Assembly (NCBI GenBank): GCA_017430925.1
Contig: JAFRMA010000019.1
Span: forward strand, 1-37,661
DNA length: 37,661 bases
Reading direction: 5' to 3'
Source: Solobacterium sp.
GTDB lineage: Bacteria; Bacillota_I; Bacilli_A; Erysipelotrichales; Erysipelotrichaceae
The notes beneath the pieces were generated by a model. The model did not search any database. It was given only the letters and a program-made list of their open reading frames with translations, and was not told where the DNA came from. Positions 15,471 through 24,273 of the stretch are shown piece after piece (the first letter of the stretch is position 1; every line of letters starts with the position of its first letter). The translations under genes were made by a program, and so were the position numbers.

Positions 15471-15498
15471 TAAAAAAGAGATGTCTGATGACATCTCT
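15471..15498 (-). terminator. Intrinsic terminator of pduL
   Basis: On the minus strand AGAGATGTC and GACATCTCT form a 9-bp stem with an ATCA loop, followed by six T residues. It lies about 20 nt after the pduL stop. Confidence 0.88.
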
Positions 15499-15516
15499 GA
15501 TTTGATCATCCTGATC

Positions 15517-16092
15517 TTAGAATTCTACGATTTCACCCTGAGCGGAACCACCGATTGCGGCAGCGTTGGCTTCATCCGTATCGATATGCATCGCAAGCGC
15601 ATAAGAATTGCTGACACGTACAACTGTATCACCGAAGATCACGGAACGTCCGTTTGTCTCAATCTTAACCGCAACGATCTGACCGTTGACTACACCATAC
15701 TTCTCTGCATCTGCCGGTGTCATATGGACATGACGTTTTGCAGCGATAACACCACGTTCAAGAACGATTTCACCACACGGTCCTACCAGTGTAAGGTCAC
15801 CGGATGTGCCATCCAGATCACCGGATTCACGAATCTGTGCCTTGACACCAAGCTGACGTGCTTCAGTAAGAGATACTTCAATCTGTGTTTCCTTACGGAG
15901 CGGTCCGAGAATTCTCGCAGTCAACTGTCCCTTGGGACCTTTCATCGTCAATTTCTCTTCAGATGCATACTGACCAGGCTGTGAAAGATCCTTAATCGGA
16001 TGGAGTTCAGAACCCTTACCGAAAAGGATATCCATATCCTCACGACATAAATGAATATGTCTGGCAGAAACTTCAACCAAGAATTTTTCCAT
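15517..16092 (-). CDS. pduL: Phosphate propanoyltransferase, PduL-type phosphotransacylase
   Basis: This 191-residue enzyme exchanges acyl-CoA and acyl-phosphate. It has the duplicated PduL beta-barrel with zinc ligands in SARHIHL (H12, H14) and AKRHVHM (H121, H123), plus H169, and the phosphate/CoA segment ARILGPLRKETQIEVS at about 59-74. The N-terminus has no extra encapsulation helix, and no microcompartment genes are near. It is therefore likely the housekeeping phosphotransacetylase that works with acetate kinase for ATP, as in other Bacillota without Pta. GGAGG lies about 10 nt before the ATG, and a promoter and terminator make it a single-gene unit. Confidence 0.92.
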   Translation of the reverse strand: MEKFLVEVSARHIHLCREDMDILFGKGSELHPIKDLSQPGQYASEEKLTMKGPKGQLTARILGPLRKETQIEVSLTEARQLGVKAQIRESGDLDGTSGDLTLVGPCGEIVLERGVIAAKRHVHMTPADAEKYGVVNGQIVAVKIETNGRSVIFGDTVVRVSNSYALAMHIDTDEANAAAIGGSAQGEIVEF

Positions 16093-16120
16093 GTATATTT
16101 ATCCTCCAATTGATACTAAT

Positions 16121-16150
16121 ATTATATTTCATTTTCCGTATATACATCAA
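16121..16150 (-). promoter_or_regulatory. pduL promoter
   Basis: On the minus strand TTGATG (16145-16150) and a consensus TATAAT (16121-16126) are 18 nt apart. The leader is about 20 nt and carries GGAGG. Confidence 0.65.
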
Positions 16151-16160
16151 TAACCGTGCG

Positions 16161-17687
16161 TTATTTTCTGCCCTTCAATACACTGAGAATACGTGAAAGA
16201 AGATGACGGAATGACCGGAACAGTGCGTAGTAAAGCACAAAGACAACGATCGTAATACAGATTCCCAGAATCAGAGCACTAATGACAAAATGGACCAGAG
16301 AACTGCTGCTGTACGGAATAAACTGATGCCAGCCGAGATAGCCTGCCGCCCCTACCGCAAGACCGATCAGGAAGCGCAGGACGAACATCCGATAATACCT
16401 CTGGACCGGCAACTGGAATACACGATCATAGACTAGTTTCGGGTTATAGGTAAAATCCACAGTCAGATATGACACAGTTGTCGCCACGACAGCGCCTAGA
16501 AGACCGAACTGACTGACCAGAAGAACCGACAGGATGATCTTTACCGCTGCCAGCAGATAAGCGTTATTTTTGGCATTCACATAGAGACCGTTCGTATCCC
16601 TGGCAATCATCACCGGCTGTCTGGTCGTCATGTAGAAAATATTACAACTGACAAAGAAACAGATCGGCACACTGGCCTGATACAGCGAATTGCGCATCCA
16701 CAGAGGCATAAACTGCGGCATGACGATAAAGATCTCACAGGCAACGATCGTGGACATAAAACTGGCGAAGTTGAAGAATTCCGCAAATACATCATAACTT
16801 CGTACCGATTTATCGTTGAACAGGTTACCGAAACTATTCATCGGAGACTGGATCATCGTCTGGGTGATCTTACCGATATTATCCGAGAGATAACTGTAAG
16901 AGCCAAAGACCGAAGACATCGCATAACCCATGAAACCGGTAATGACGATATTATCTGTCTGGGTTGTGGCAAGCTCAGAGAGACGCTGTACGACCGCGTA
17001 TCCGGCTTTATCCGCAAACTGGTGATCTGTACCATCTTTATCTTCTTTCAGCCAGGGATATGTCCGTAAAGCGATTCTGCGGGCAAGGAAATTCGCGCAC
17101 AGGATATTTGCGCCTTCAATGATCAGGATCGTAACAAAAGGCATCTTCATGAAGATGGCAGTAATCATCAGTAACATTCTCAGAATCGAGATCGACTGGA
17201 TCCAGATATTGATCTTGTACTCTTTCTGATCTGCCATGATAACAAAGTTCGGGCCCATCAGGAAGTAAGAGATACCATACGGGCAAGCCAGCAGCAGGAA
17301 CGTTCCTGTGGTCTGCCAGTAACTTAACGGAGACTCCGAAAGATACGGGAAGATCAAAGCCACAAGAAAACTGCACGCCAGCATCACACAGCCGGTGATC
17401 CGGAAGATCCTGCGGGCACCGGTATAGATATGGTTCACTTCATCATGGTCATTTTCTGCCAGAGGTTTATACAACAGCTGCCTGAAAGCCAGAGAGTATG
17501 CCAGTTCACAGATATTCAGGAATGTGATCACCTGCGCTATGGTCAATTGTAAACCGTTGATATCACTTCCGTACAGGCGCACAAAAAGACTGACTTTAAC
17601 AAAGCCGATCAACGGTAAGATCACTGCTGCGATCGTACTTACCAGAAAGTTGTAAAAGGAATATCTGGTTCTCGTATTAGCCTCCAA
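16161..17687 (-). CDS. Oligosaccharide flippase (MOP superfamily)
   Basis: This 508-residue integral membrane protein has about 14 helices, as in Wzx/RfbX or MurJ-like exporters. The N-terminus (YSFYNFLVSTIAAVILPLIGF) and the mid-region GAVVATTVSYLTVDF fit polysaccharide flippases. It is the last gene of a five-gene glycan operon and overlaps the preceding glycosyltransferase by 11 nt. It should export a lipid-linked glycan. A second flippase opens the same operon, which is unusual. The closing SFRHLLSRILSVLKGRK is a basic cytoplasmic tail. Confidence 0.82.
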   Translation of the reverse strand: MEANTRTRYSFYNFLVSTIAAVILPLIGFVKVSLFVRLYGSDINGLQLTIAQVITFLNICELAYSLAFRQLLYKPLAENDHDEVNHIYTGARRIFRITGCVMLACSFLVALIFPYLSESPLSYWQTTGTFLLLACPYGISYFLMGPNFVIMADQKEYKINIWIQSISILRMLLMITAIFMKMPFVTILIIEGANILCANFLARRIALRTYPWLKEDKDGTDHQFADKAGYAVVQRLSELATTQTDNIVITGFMGYAMSSVFGSYSYLSDNIGKITQTMIQSPMNSFGNLFNDKSVRSYDVFAEFFNFASFMSTIVACEIFIVMPQFMPLWMRNSLYQASVPICFFVSCNIFYMTTRQPVMIARDTNGLYVNAKNNAYLLAAVKIILSVLLVSQFGLLGAVVATTVSYLTVDFTYNPKLVYDRVFQLPVQRYYRMFVLRFLIGLAVGAAGYLGWHQFIPYSSSSLVHFVISALILGICITIVVFVLYYALFRSFRHLLSRILSVLKGRK

Positions 17688-18633
17688 TCACCTTATTAAA
17701 CAAGAAAGCTGTAAATTTGTTGTAGAATTGCAGGAATACCCTGTTCTTTGTATTCAGGTATTTGATGTAAGGATTCTTCTTCCAGTCCGGATAATACGTA
17801 CGCATGACTTCCTGTGAAGATTCATAGTACTCAGACCAGTGATTACTGCGGATGAAGCGGAACATCCCGTACAGGCGCAGATGCTCGACGTGCAGATATT
17901 CCAGTTCGTTTCTGAACCGGTCCGTATAGCCGTTTTCTGCGAAGTTTTTACGCAGGAGTTCCATAATGCCGAAGATCTCGACCAGACGCGGTGAATCGTT
18001 ATTCTGCATGATGCTGCCTTCTCTCTGACGATAATGGATCAGACATTCCTGCAGATATCCGATTTTCGATGTCTGCGCAAAGATCATGGTTGTTACGGGA
18101 ATATCTTCATACCAGGTATTCAGCGGATAAGCCAGACCCTTTTCCGTAAAAAAATCTGCCCGGTAAAGCTTATTCCACGCAAACATCGGAGAAAGCATCG
18201 CCCTTTTCTGCACATCTTTCACCGGCCAGTCTGTCAGTCCCTTCATCACAAAACGACGGCTGACTTCCGTATACCAGTACTCGATATCGGTAACGACGAC
18301 ATCATATCCTTCTTCAATCTTGTTCAGCAGTTTCTCATACAATTCCGGCTCAACAAAGTCATCACTATCCAGAAATGCGATGTACTGCCCCTTTGCGTAC
18401 CGGACACCGTAATTCCTGGCATCCGACAATCCACCGTTAGGTTTATGAAGAAGCGCAAAACGATCCGGATGCTCAGACACAAACTTCTGTGCGATTTCCG
18501 GACTGTGATCCGTAGAACCATCGTTGACGATCAGCACTTCCATATCCTGCAGAGTCTGCGCTGCCAGTGACTGCAGACACTCTTCAAGATACTGCTCTAC
18601 GTTATACATCGGAACGATCACGGATACTTTCAT
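17677..18633 (-). CDS. Family 2 glycosyltransferase (EpsJ/WcaA-like)
   Basis: This 318-residue protein has a GT-A core: VSVIVPMYNVEQYLEECL (3-20), VLIVNDGSTDHS (33-44) and the metal-binding AFLDSDDFVEPELYEKL (about 89-105). TWYEDIPVTTMIF near 181-193 carries the likely catalytic-base region. The C-terminus (about 225-318) is acceptor-specific and not recognised. The start codon shares 1 nt with the stop of the preceding transferase, and AAGGA lies 9 nt upstream. It is the third of three related transferases in the operon. Confidence 0.87.
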   Translation of the reverse strand: MKVSVIVPMYNVEQYLEECLQSLAAQTLQDMEVLIVNDGSTDHSPEIAQKFVSEHPDRFALLHKPNGGLSDARNYGVRYAKGQYIAFLDSDDFVEPELYEKLLNKIEEGYDVVVTDIEYWYTEVSRRFVMKGLTDWPVKDVQKRAMLSPMFAWNKLYRADFFTEKGLAYPLNTWYEDIPVTTMIFAQTSKIGYLQECLIHYRQREGSIMQNNDSPRLVEIFGIMELLRKNFAENGYTDRFRNELEYLHVEHLRLYGMFRFIRSNHWSEYYESSQEVMRTYYPDWKKNPYIKYLNTKNRVFLQFYNKFTAFLFNKVIGG

Positions 18634-19685
18634 TATGCGTTCCTTTTCGCCTGATTCTCCCGGAATTCCTTGAGCATTTTCTTCTTCAGATTCTGATATA
18701 CAGCCTTACTGCCGATCTTACCCATCAGAATACTATCTCTTGTCTTTTCCACAAATCCGTTCTTGGAGTATTTTTTATAGAACGGACGAATATCCTTGTC
18801 ATAAGGTTTCAGACGATCCAGGAAAGTCTCCAGATGATCCATGATCTTCATGAACTCTTCTTCCGTACAGGAAAGATTCCTCGTCTGATATAACATGTAC
18901 TTGAAACTCTCAAACATTCTGTACCAGAAGATCGGCGGAATATTCGTTCTGCGTTCTGCCTGATTGATTACACCCTTGAACACAGAGATCTGTCCGTTTA
19001 ACGCCTTGAAAGATACATCTGTCATCGTATTCCCCGGACGGTCGATCAGGTAATTCGCCAGAGAGATATCCGTATAGATCACCTTATCCGCAGTAAGCAG
19101 ACTCAAATAGAACAAGATATTATCCGTATAACCCACTTTCTCCGGGAAGCTGATATTCCTGGCTACTTCACGTTTGTATAACTTGGCATGCGGACTCGGG
19201 TCGATAAAGAATAAATCGTTATAGGCAGCTGTACCGCGGTGATACACGGTATTCGTAAGTAAGGTCACAAATTCACGGTTATACGCATAGGTATAGTCTT
19301 TATCCGTACTGTTCACATAGACATAAGACTTTGCGCCGATCGTGATATCCGCATCAGAGACTTCCGCAAGATCCAGCAATACACGCACAGCATCCGGCTC
19401 CAATGTGTCATCCGGATCACAAATGAGGAAATACGGTGTTTCAATCGTATTAACAGCAAGCTGCAGTACAGATCCATATCCGCCGTTCTCTTTCTTAATA
19501 CAGTGAAAGATCTCAGGGAATTTCTGTACATACTCATCAATGATTACCTGACTGTTGTCCGGACTTCCGTCATTGATTGCCAGGACGACATAATCATGCG
19601 ATGTCTGTTTCAGAAACGACTCAAAACAATCCTTCAGATATTTTTCTACGTTATATATCGGAACAACGATCGTAACCTTTGCCAC
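18633..19685 (-). CDS. Family 2 glycosyltransferase
   Basis: This 350-residue protein has the GT-A motifs VTIVVPIYNVEKYLKDCF, AINDGSPDNS and the metal-binding ICDPDDTLEPD (about 88-98). It has a longer acceptor half than its neighbours (DNILFYLSLLTADKVIY near 183). The start is taken as the GTG at 19685, with AAAGG about 9 nt away. A GTG three codons earlier overlaps the upstream stop as GTGA but has no spacing to a ribosome site. It follows the first transferase directly. Confidence 0.85.
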   Translation of the reverse strand: MAKVTIVVPIYNVEKYLKDCFESFLKQTSHDYVVLAINDGSPDNSQVIIDEYVQKFPEIFHCIKKENGGYGSVLQLAVNTIETPYFLICDPDDTLEPDAVRVLLDLAEVSDADITIGAKSYVYVNSTDKDYTYAYNREFVTLLTNTVYHRGTAAYNDLFFIDPSPHAKLYKREVARNISFPEKVGYTDNILFYLSLLTADKVIYTDISLANYLIDRPGNTMTDVSFKALNGQISVFKGVINQAERRTNIPPIFWYRMFESFKYMLYQTRNLSCTEEEFMKIMDHLETFLDRLKPYDKDIRPFYKKYSKNGFVEKTRDSILMGKIGSKAVYQNLKKKMLKEFRENQAKRNA

Positions 19686-19690
19686 AACAA

Positions 19691-20671
19691 TCACCCTTTC
19701 ATACGCATACGCCGGTAAAAGAGATAAACTTTCAGAAATAACGGATTCCCGTAGATCCAGTCATACTTCTCTCTGTATATATTATATTTGCATTTCGGGA
19801 ATTCCGGCCACGTGTTTTTTATATACCAGAAACAGACTTTGATGAATTCATCCGCCATCGCATAATCTGTACAATCCCTGGTCTTTTTCAGACACTCCAG
19901 AATATTAATTCCCCCGAGATACTTCAATTCTTCATAATACTTTTCGTAGATACCCAGACGTTTATAGTCGTCAATCGTAAGCTTGATCATATCCAGTACA
20001 CAGTATACGGACATGTTAAACAAATGGGTAAGATTCCCCGGACGATCCTGAAGATAGTCATACAGGGGTTCCTTCACAAACGCGATCTTATCTGCCCTGG
20101 CAAGAAGACGATAGGTTGTACCAAGATCTTCGTAGTTATAGCCCCAGGGATAACGGATCTGGTTCTCCCTGAACAGAGAAATCTTGTAGATCTTGTTCCA
20201 GGCAGCGTTCTTCATTTTCGTGATCATTTCCGGATGGTCATTCAAGGAATACACCTGATTCTGATCATAAGGATGGGATAATACTTCTTTCTTACCGGTT
20301 GCCACAAAGTACTGGTAGATATCGAAGATCACGATATCCGCATCGGTCTCACGAAGCCTGGCAACACACTTTTCCAGCAGATCCGGTTCGATCCAGTCAT
20401 CCGCGTCGATAAACTCCAGATACCTGCCCTTCGCCGCATCCAGTCCGGCATTCCGCGCATCCGCCAGCCCGCCGTTTTCCTTATCCACAATACGGATCCT
20501 GGTATCTTTCTCCGCGTATTCCTTACAGATATCCAGAGAATGATCCTTACTGCCGTCATTGACCAGGATCAATTCAAAATCCGTAAATGTCTGCGCAAGT
20601 ACAGAATCAATACATTTACGTAGATACTTCTCTGAATTGTACATGTTGATCACAACACTGACTTCAGGCAT
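19691..20671 (-). CDS. Family 2 glycosyltransferase
   Basis: This 326-residue protein has VSVVINMYNSEKYLRKCI (4-21), LILVNDGSKDHS and the metal-binding EFIDADDWIEPDLLEKC (about 90-106), with WGYNYEDLGTTYRLL near 175. AAGGAG lies 8 nt before the ATG, 4 nt after the stop of the flippase gene. Its product probably adds a sugar to the lipid-linked glycan before export. Confidence 0.87.
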   Translation of the reverse strand: MPEVSVVINMYNSEKYLRKCIDSVLAQTFTDFELILVNDGSKDHSLDICKEYAEKDTRIRIVDKENGGLADARNAGLDAAKGRYLEFIDADDWIEPDLLEKCVARLRETDADIVIFDIYQYFVATGKKEVLSHPYDQNQVYSLNDHPEMITKMKNAAWNKIYKISLFRENQIRYPWGYNYEDLGTTYRLLARADKIAFVKEPLYDYLQDRPGNLTHLFNMSVYCVLDMIKLTIDDYKRLGIYEKYYEELKYLGGINILECLKKTRDCTDYAMADEFIKVCFWYIKNTWPEFPKCKYNIYREKYDWIYGNPLFLKVYLFYRRMRMKG

Positions 20672-20675
20672 AGGT

Positions 20676-22109
20676 TTATCTCCTTATAAACCGGGATAAG
20701 ATACGTCCGGTAAGATCCTCTTTCGTTACCAGTAAAATCATACCATAGACTATCATACCCAGTACAATCGCTGTCAATGTACCGGGGAACGAAGCCGGCA
20801 GGAAAGAAGCCGCATAATGCACGATCACAAACATGATGATTGAACCAAGCAGATAGATCAGGTAACTACGATCAAGAAAGGACAGACGTGTATGCCGGAT
20901 GACCACACTGTACTGCACCGCAAATACCGTGAATTCCGCCGCTACGCTGGCAAGGATCGCTCCATAAGCACCATACCGGGGAATCAGGAACGTATTCAGG
21001 ATAAAGTTGAGAAATGCACCGGCAAGAACACTGCGGGTATATTGTTTCTCCAGGCCGACAGGAACCATGTACTGTATGCCTGTAACATTCGACATGGAGA
21101 TAAACACAATGATTGGTGAACCGTACATGATCAGATCCGCTATGATTGGTGCTGTAGGCAGGAACCAGTGTACAAAAGAACGGGAAATGGCAATCATTCC
21201 GAAGCACATCGGGAATGCCAGCAGACAGGAAAACTTCATCGTTGTATTGATCAGGGCTTCTGTCTGTTCTTCGCCGTCTGCCTGATTGCGGATCACGTTG
21301 GAAACACGGGATAATACTACCGTACCGATGGAAGTAATGAAGTACAGGAACATCTGGATGAATCCCATCGCTGTTTTGTAGTAATTCAGGTGTTCCGCAC
21401 TATGTAAAGCCCCAAGCATCGTCCTGTCCAGCATGGTATAGACGCTGATGGCAATTGTCGGTACAAACAGCCGGAATGTTGCGATAAAATGATGCTTGTA
21501 CGCATTGATCAGAGATACAGGCTTAAACTCGATATACTGACGCAGCTGGAAAAACATGATGAACTGACCAATCAGTTCACTTCCCGAGTTGATCAGCACA
21601 TACTTCCACAGATCTTCCGGTGTCTTACACAGTAACATGATCATCGTCACACCGATGATCTTTACGGTAATATTACGTATACTGGCTTTCTTGAAGTCTT
21701 CCACACCGTAGAAGAACCAGGTGATATCCAGCATGGATGCCAGCATGGTCGTCCCTGCCAGCACAAAGATGGTGTAATTCTCCTTGATCGCGAATGTGAT
21801 AAATCCATAGTACGCGGCAGCCATGATGATCATGTTCAGCATCTGCATCCAGAAGATCTCAAAGAATGTTTCTGACAGTGTATCCTTGTTATCACGGACT
21901 CTGGCGATCTCACGGTTGCCGTAGATATTTACACCCAAAATACCTATCAGAATAAACCACTGCATGATACTGCCGGCATAGTCGGATATACCGACAACCG
22001 GAGCCGTAATATGTTTATACACATACGGTGTCAATACCAGAGGCATGATGACCTTAACCATCTGATAGAGTACATTGTATATATAATTTCTGATCAGTTT
22101 TCTATCCAT
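20676..22109 (-). CDS. Polysaccharide flippase (Wzx-like)
   Basis: This 477-residue protein has 12-14 membrane helices and the RfbX/Wzx family pattern: LVLTPYVYKHITAPVVGISD near the start, GNREIARVRD near 62 and YGAYGAILASVAAEFTVF near 393. It is the first gene of the operon that runs to 16161. An extended -10 (TGGTATCAT) precedes the ATG with only a weak ribosome site (AAGAG). It should export a lipid-linked oligosaccharide or teichoic-type unit. Confidence 0.85.
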   Translation of the reverse strand: MDRKLIRNYIYNVLYQMVKVIMPLVLTPYVYKHITAPVVGISDYAGSIMQWFILIGILGVNIYGNREIARVRDNKDTLSETFFEIFWMQMLNMIIMAAAYYGFITFAIKENYTIFVLAGTTMLASMLDITWFFYGVEDFKKASIRNITVKIIGVTMIMLLCKTPEDLWKYVLINSGSELIGQFIMFFQLRQYIEFKPVSLINAYKHHFIATFRLFVPTIAISVYTMLDRTMLGALHSAEHLNYYKTAMGFIQMFLYFITSIGTVVLSRVSNVIRNQADGEEQTEALINTTMKFSCLLAFPMCFGMIAISRSFVHWFLPTAPIIADLIMYGSPIIVFISMSNVTGIQYMVPVGLEKQYTRSVLAGAFLNFILNTFLIPRYGAYGAILASVAAEFTVFAVQYSVVIRHTRLSFLDRSYLIYLLGSIIMFVIVHYAASFLPASFPGTLTAIVLGMIVYGMILLVTKEDLTGRILSRFIRR

Positions 22110-22121
22110 ACACTCTTACTA

Positions 22122-22130
22122 ATGATACCA
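22122..22130 (-). promoter_or_regulatory. Extended -10 of the glycan operon
   Basis: On the minus strand TGGTATCAT is an extended -10; the -35 is weak. It lies between the rpmF terminator and the flippase start at 22109. Confidence 0.4.
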
Positions 22131-22154
22131 CATTGCCTGTAACCTCGAAGACAT

Positions 22155-22198
22155 AAAAAAAATCTATAAACAGAATCCCTCAGCTATTCATAGATTTT
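22155..22198 (-). terminator. Intrinsic terminator of yceD-rpmF
   Basis: On the minus strand AAAATCTATGAA and TTTATAGATTTT form a 12-bp stem with one G-U pair and a 16-nt loop, followed by a run of eight T residues. The stem is AT-rich, so efficiency may be moderate. Confidence 0.75.
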
Positions 22199-22211
22199 CC
22201 TCAGTATAAAA

Positions 22212-22388
22212 CTATTCTGCTGCCGGTACAGCAACCTTTCCTGTAGAACCACAGTTCGGGCATGCATGATGAGGCTGCTTGCTGGCTCCGCATACAGGAC
22301 ATTTCACGAGTGTAACAGCCTTTAATTTATAATGTGTTCTTCTCTTGTCACGTCTTGTCTTGGAATTTCTTCTCTGTTGTACTGCCAT
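22212..22388 (-). CDS. rpmF: 50S ribosomal protein L32
   Basis: This 58-residue protein starts MAVQQRRNSKTRRDKRRTHY, the conserved N-terminus of L32. The zinc ribbon KCPVCGASK...HACPNCGS follows, so it is the zinc-binding (C+) form. AGGAGG lies 9 nt before the ATG. It follows yceD with a 13-nt gap, the usual bacterial order, and a terminator follows. Confidence 0.97.
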   Translation of the reverse strand: MAVQQRRNSKTRRDKRRTHYKLKAVTLVKCPVCGASKQPHHACPNCGSTGKVAVPAAE

Positions 22389-22401
22389 GGTCTGACTCCT
22401 C

Positions 22402-22908
22402 CTATTTCTCTGTCTTGAATTCTTTCAATTTTGCCAGTCTCGGATCTATACGATCCTGCTGACTCTTTTGGTATTCTTCCTCAGTGATGATCCTCCAGCC
22501 ATCGCCGGACGGATAATCCTCAGGATCCGCATGTGTCACCTGAAGCGGCACCTCCAGCAATATGGCATCCACTGCTGCAGGCATCAGATCAATGACATCA
22601 TTTACTGCCATACGAACTTCTTCATCCTGTGCGGAGAAACTATATGTTTCTTCAGCTTCTGTCTCAAAATCATACTCGATTTCTTCGGCAGTTATCGCGT
22701 CAGGTACCAGCATGGTACCGGTTATCCGCATCGTCACATAGAAGAGATCCCGTTCAATATTGAAACTTCCGGTTCCGGATACATGCACATCCCGGACAGA
22801 GTTGATTCTACTGTTACCGGCAAACTCTGCGTCATCCACAACGATGTCTTCATCTATGGTTATGACTTCAGACTTTGTATTGATCAGTTCAGAATGTGTC
22901 CATCGCAT
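22402..22908 (-). CDS. yceD: YceD family protein (DUF177)
   Basis: This 168-residue protein matches the YceD/DUF177 family (B. subtilis YlbN) in length, in the mid-region GTGSFNIERDLFYVTMRITGTML and in its place just before rpmF. The family is linked to 23S rRNA accumulation and ribosome assembly in other organisms; the exact role here is inferred. The N-terminal half is beta-rich; the C-terminus is acidic and charged (DPRLAKLKEF). A strong promoter lies 30 nt upstream. In B. subtilis the gene is flanked by ylbM (tmcAL), which here lies 2.3 kb away on the other strand. Confidence 0.9.
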   Translation of the reverse strand: MRWTHSELINTKSEVITIDEDIVVDDAEFAGNSRINSVRDVHVSGTGSFNIERDLFYVTMRITGTMLVPDAITAEEIEYDFETEAEETYSFSAQDEEVRMAVNDVIDLMPAAVDAILLEVPLQVTHADPEDYPSGDGWRIITEEEYQKSQQDRIDPRLAKLKEFKTEK

Positions 22909-22937
22909 GACAAAATCTCCAGTTCGTAACGGGTTAT

Positions 22938-22966
22938 ATTATAGGCAAACTAACGCATAAAGTCAA
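22938..22966 (-). promoter_or_regulatory. Promoter of yceD-rpmF
   Basis: On the minus strand TTGACT (22961-22966), a 17-nt spacer and a consensus TATAAT (22938-22943), the best match to the vegetative consensus in the window. Confidence 0.88.
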
Positions 22967-23014
22967 TTTACTATTTGAACAAATTCATCCGGAATATGCA
23001 ATCTCTCCGGAATA

Positions 23015-24223
23015 TCAGAATATCGAGCTGGTCAGCAGGTAATACGCGATAGCGATCGGCAGGAATGTCAGCAGGATCGGAATCGTATTCTTGATGACTT
23101 CACCCAGCGATACCTTGAAGTTATCCGCCGAGATACTCAGACATACATGTGTAGGAGAAATCTGGCTTGCGCAGTAATTCGCTGTCATCAACAAGCATAA
23201 TAACGGCAGTCCGGCACCGGGAATCGAAGCCATGGCTACCGGAATCATTGTGGAAGTCATTGTCATTGAACCGGCAACGATCGATCCGAAGAAGCAGATC
23301 AACATGAAGATCAGGAATGTCGGTATCGGAAGCTTATTGAAGAAATCCGGCAGAAGATCGATCGCATTGGAAGCTCTCAGAATACCGGTAAAGACATAGA
23401 TTGATACCATACTGATCAACATCTGCGGCTGTATGGAAGTAATAAAGTAAGGCTTTACTTCTGTCAGGTTGAATTTAGAGGTCAGATAATATGCCACGGT
23501 AACGATCAAGACTGCTGCCCAGGTCGGTGTGCCAAAGCCAACGATCAGTACGATTGCGCCGATGATCGGCCAGATTCCAAGCACGAAGTCTTTCAGGTCA
23601 CTTGCAACATTGGCGGATTTCTCCCCTTCTGCCATCACCGGCACACGTCCGCGGTACAGCCAGAAACAGCCGACAAGGATCAATATCACAATTTCCGGAA
23701 GCATACCGACAACAAACGCTCCGGGTGAAACACCGGTCAGGTCAAGAGCCATCAGGATTGCGGGATATGTCGGCATGAACGCTTCCGAGACATGCCGGAA
23801 GAACGACGCTGCCGTAGCTTTCTGTCCCGGGTTTAATCTATCCCCTACAGCTTCATCAATGATATCACCGGAGATGATGACTGCCGGAGCCGCAGGCAGT
23901 AAACCAATGACAAACGGCGCAATCGTACAGGTGATCCAGTTGTTGTGAAAAGCTCTGGTAAGACCACTCTGTGAGCGGTCCAGGCCACCTCTCTGCTTGA
24001 TCATACTCTGCATGAAGGAAATGATGTACATACAGGCAAACAGCTGTAAAGTACTGGTGCTGAAGACACTTTTAGCTATACTCACCGCTCCGGTTTTCAG
24101 CGGAATCAGGAAAACCAACCAGCAGACAAGAGCTGCCGCAGGAGCCGCGATATACAGCGGTTTCTTCGCTACGATAAGGCCAATCATTACTGCAAAAACA
24201 AGTACTAGTTTCAACAGTTCCAT
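23015..24223 (-). CDS. DUF401 family membrane transporter
   Basis: This 402-residue protein has about 10-11 membrane helices. It matches the DUF401 family of ion-transporter-like permeases in pattern: FMQSMIKQRGGLDR (about 70-83), PFVIGLLPAAPAVIISGDIIDEA near 103-125, FFRHVSEAFMPTYPA near 141-155, and GSIVAGSMTMTSTMIPVAMA near 314. The substrate is unknown; organic acids are a possibility by fold relation only. AAAGGAT lies 6 nt before the ATG. An alpha/beta hydrolase gene lies 50 nt upstream in the same direction, so they may be cotranscribed. Confidence 0.8.
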   Translation of the reverse strand: MELLKLVLVFAVMIGLIVAKKPLYIAAPAAALVCWLVFLIPLKTGAVSIAKSVFSTSTLQLFACMYIISFMQSMIKQRGGLDRSQSGLTRAFHNNWITCTIAPFVIGLLPAAPAVIISGDIIDEAVGDRLNPGQKATAASFFRHVSEAFMPTYPAILMALDLTGVSPGAFVVGMLPEIVILILVGCFWLYRGRVPVMAEGEKSANVASDLKDFVLGIWPIIGAIVLIVGFGTPTWAAVLIVTVAYYLTSKFNLTEVKPYFITSIQPQMLISMVSIYVFTGILRASNAIDLLPDFFNKLPIPTFLIFMLICFFGSIVAGSMTMTSTMIPVAMASIPGAGLPLLCLLMTANYCASQISPTHVCLSISADNFKVSLGEVIKNTIPILLTFLPIAIAYYLLTSSIF

Positions 24224-24273
24224 AATTTATCCTTTCTATTGGAGTTTAGTAAGTACTGTGATGCTTGTATAAC

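Noticed and set aside
15463..15488. Alternative hairpin TCAGACAT/ATGTCTGA overlapping the pduL terminator
   Set aside because: It could compete with the terminator stem, but it lies downstream of the stop and forms after the terminator would act, so an attenuator is unlikely.
16149..16165. AATAAC...GTTATT stem after the second flippase stop
   Set aside because: It is short and AT-rich and lacks a T run; it also overlaps the pduL -35.
22988..23011. Two TCCGGA copies after the DUF401 gene
   Set aside because: The 6-bp stem would have a 12-nt loop and no T run; too weak to call.
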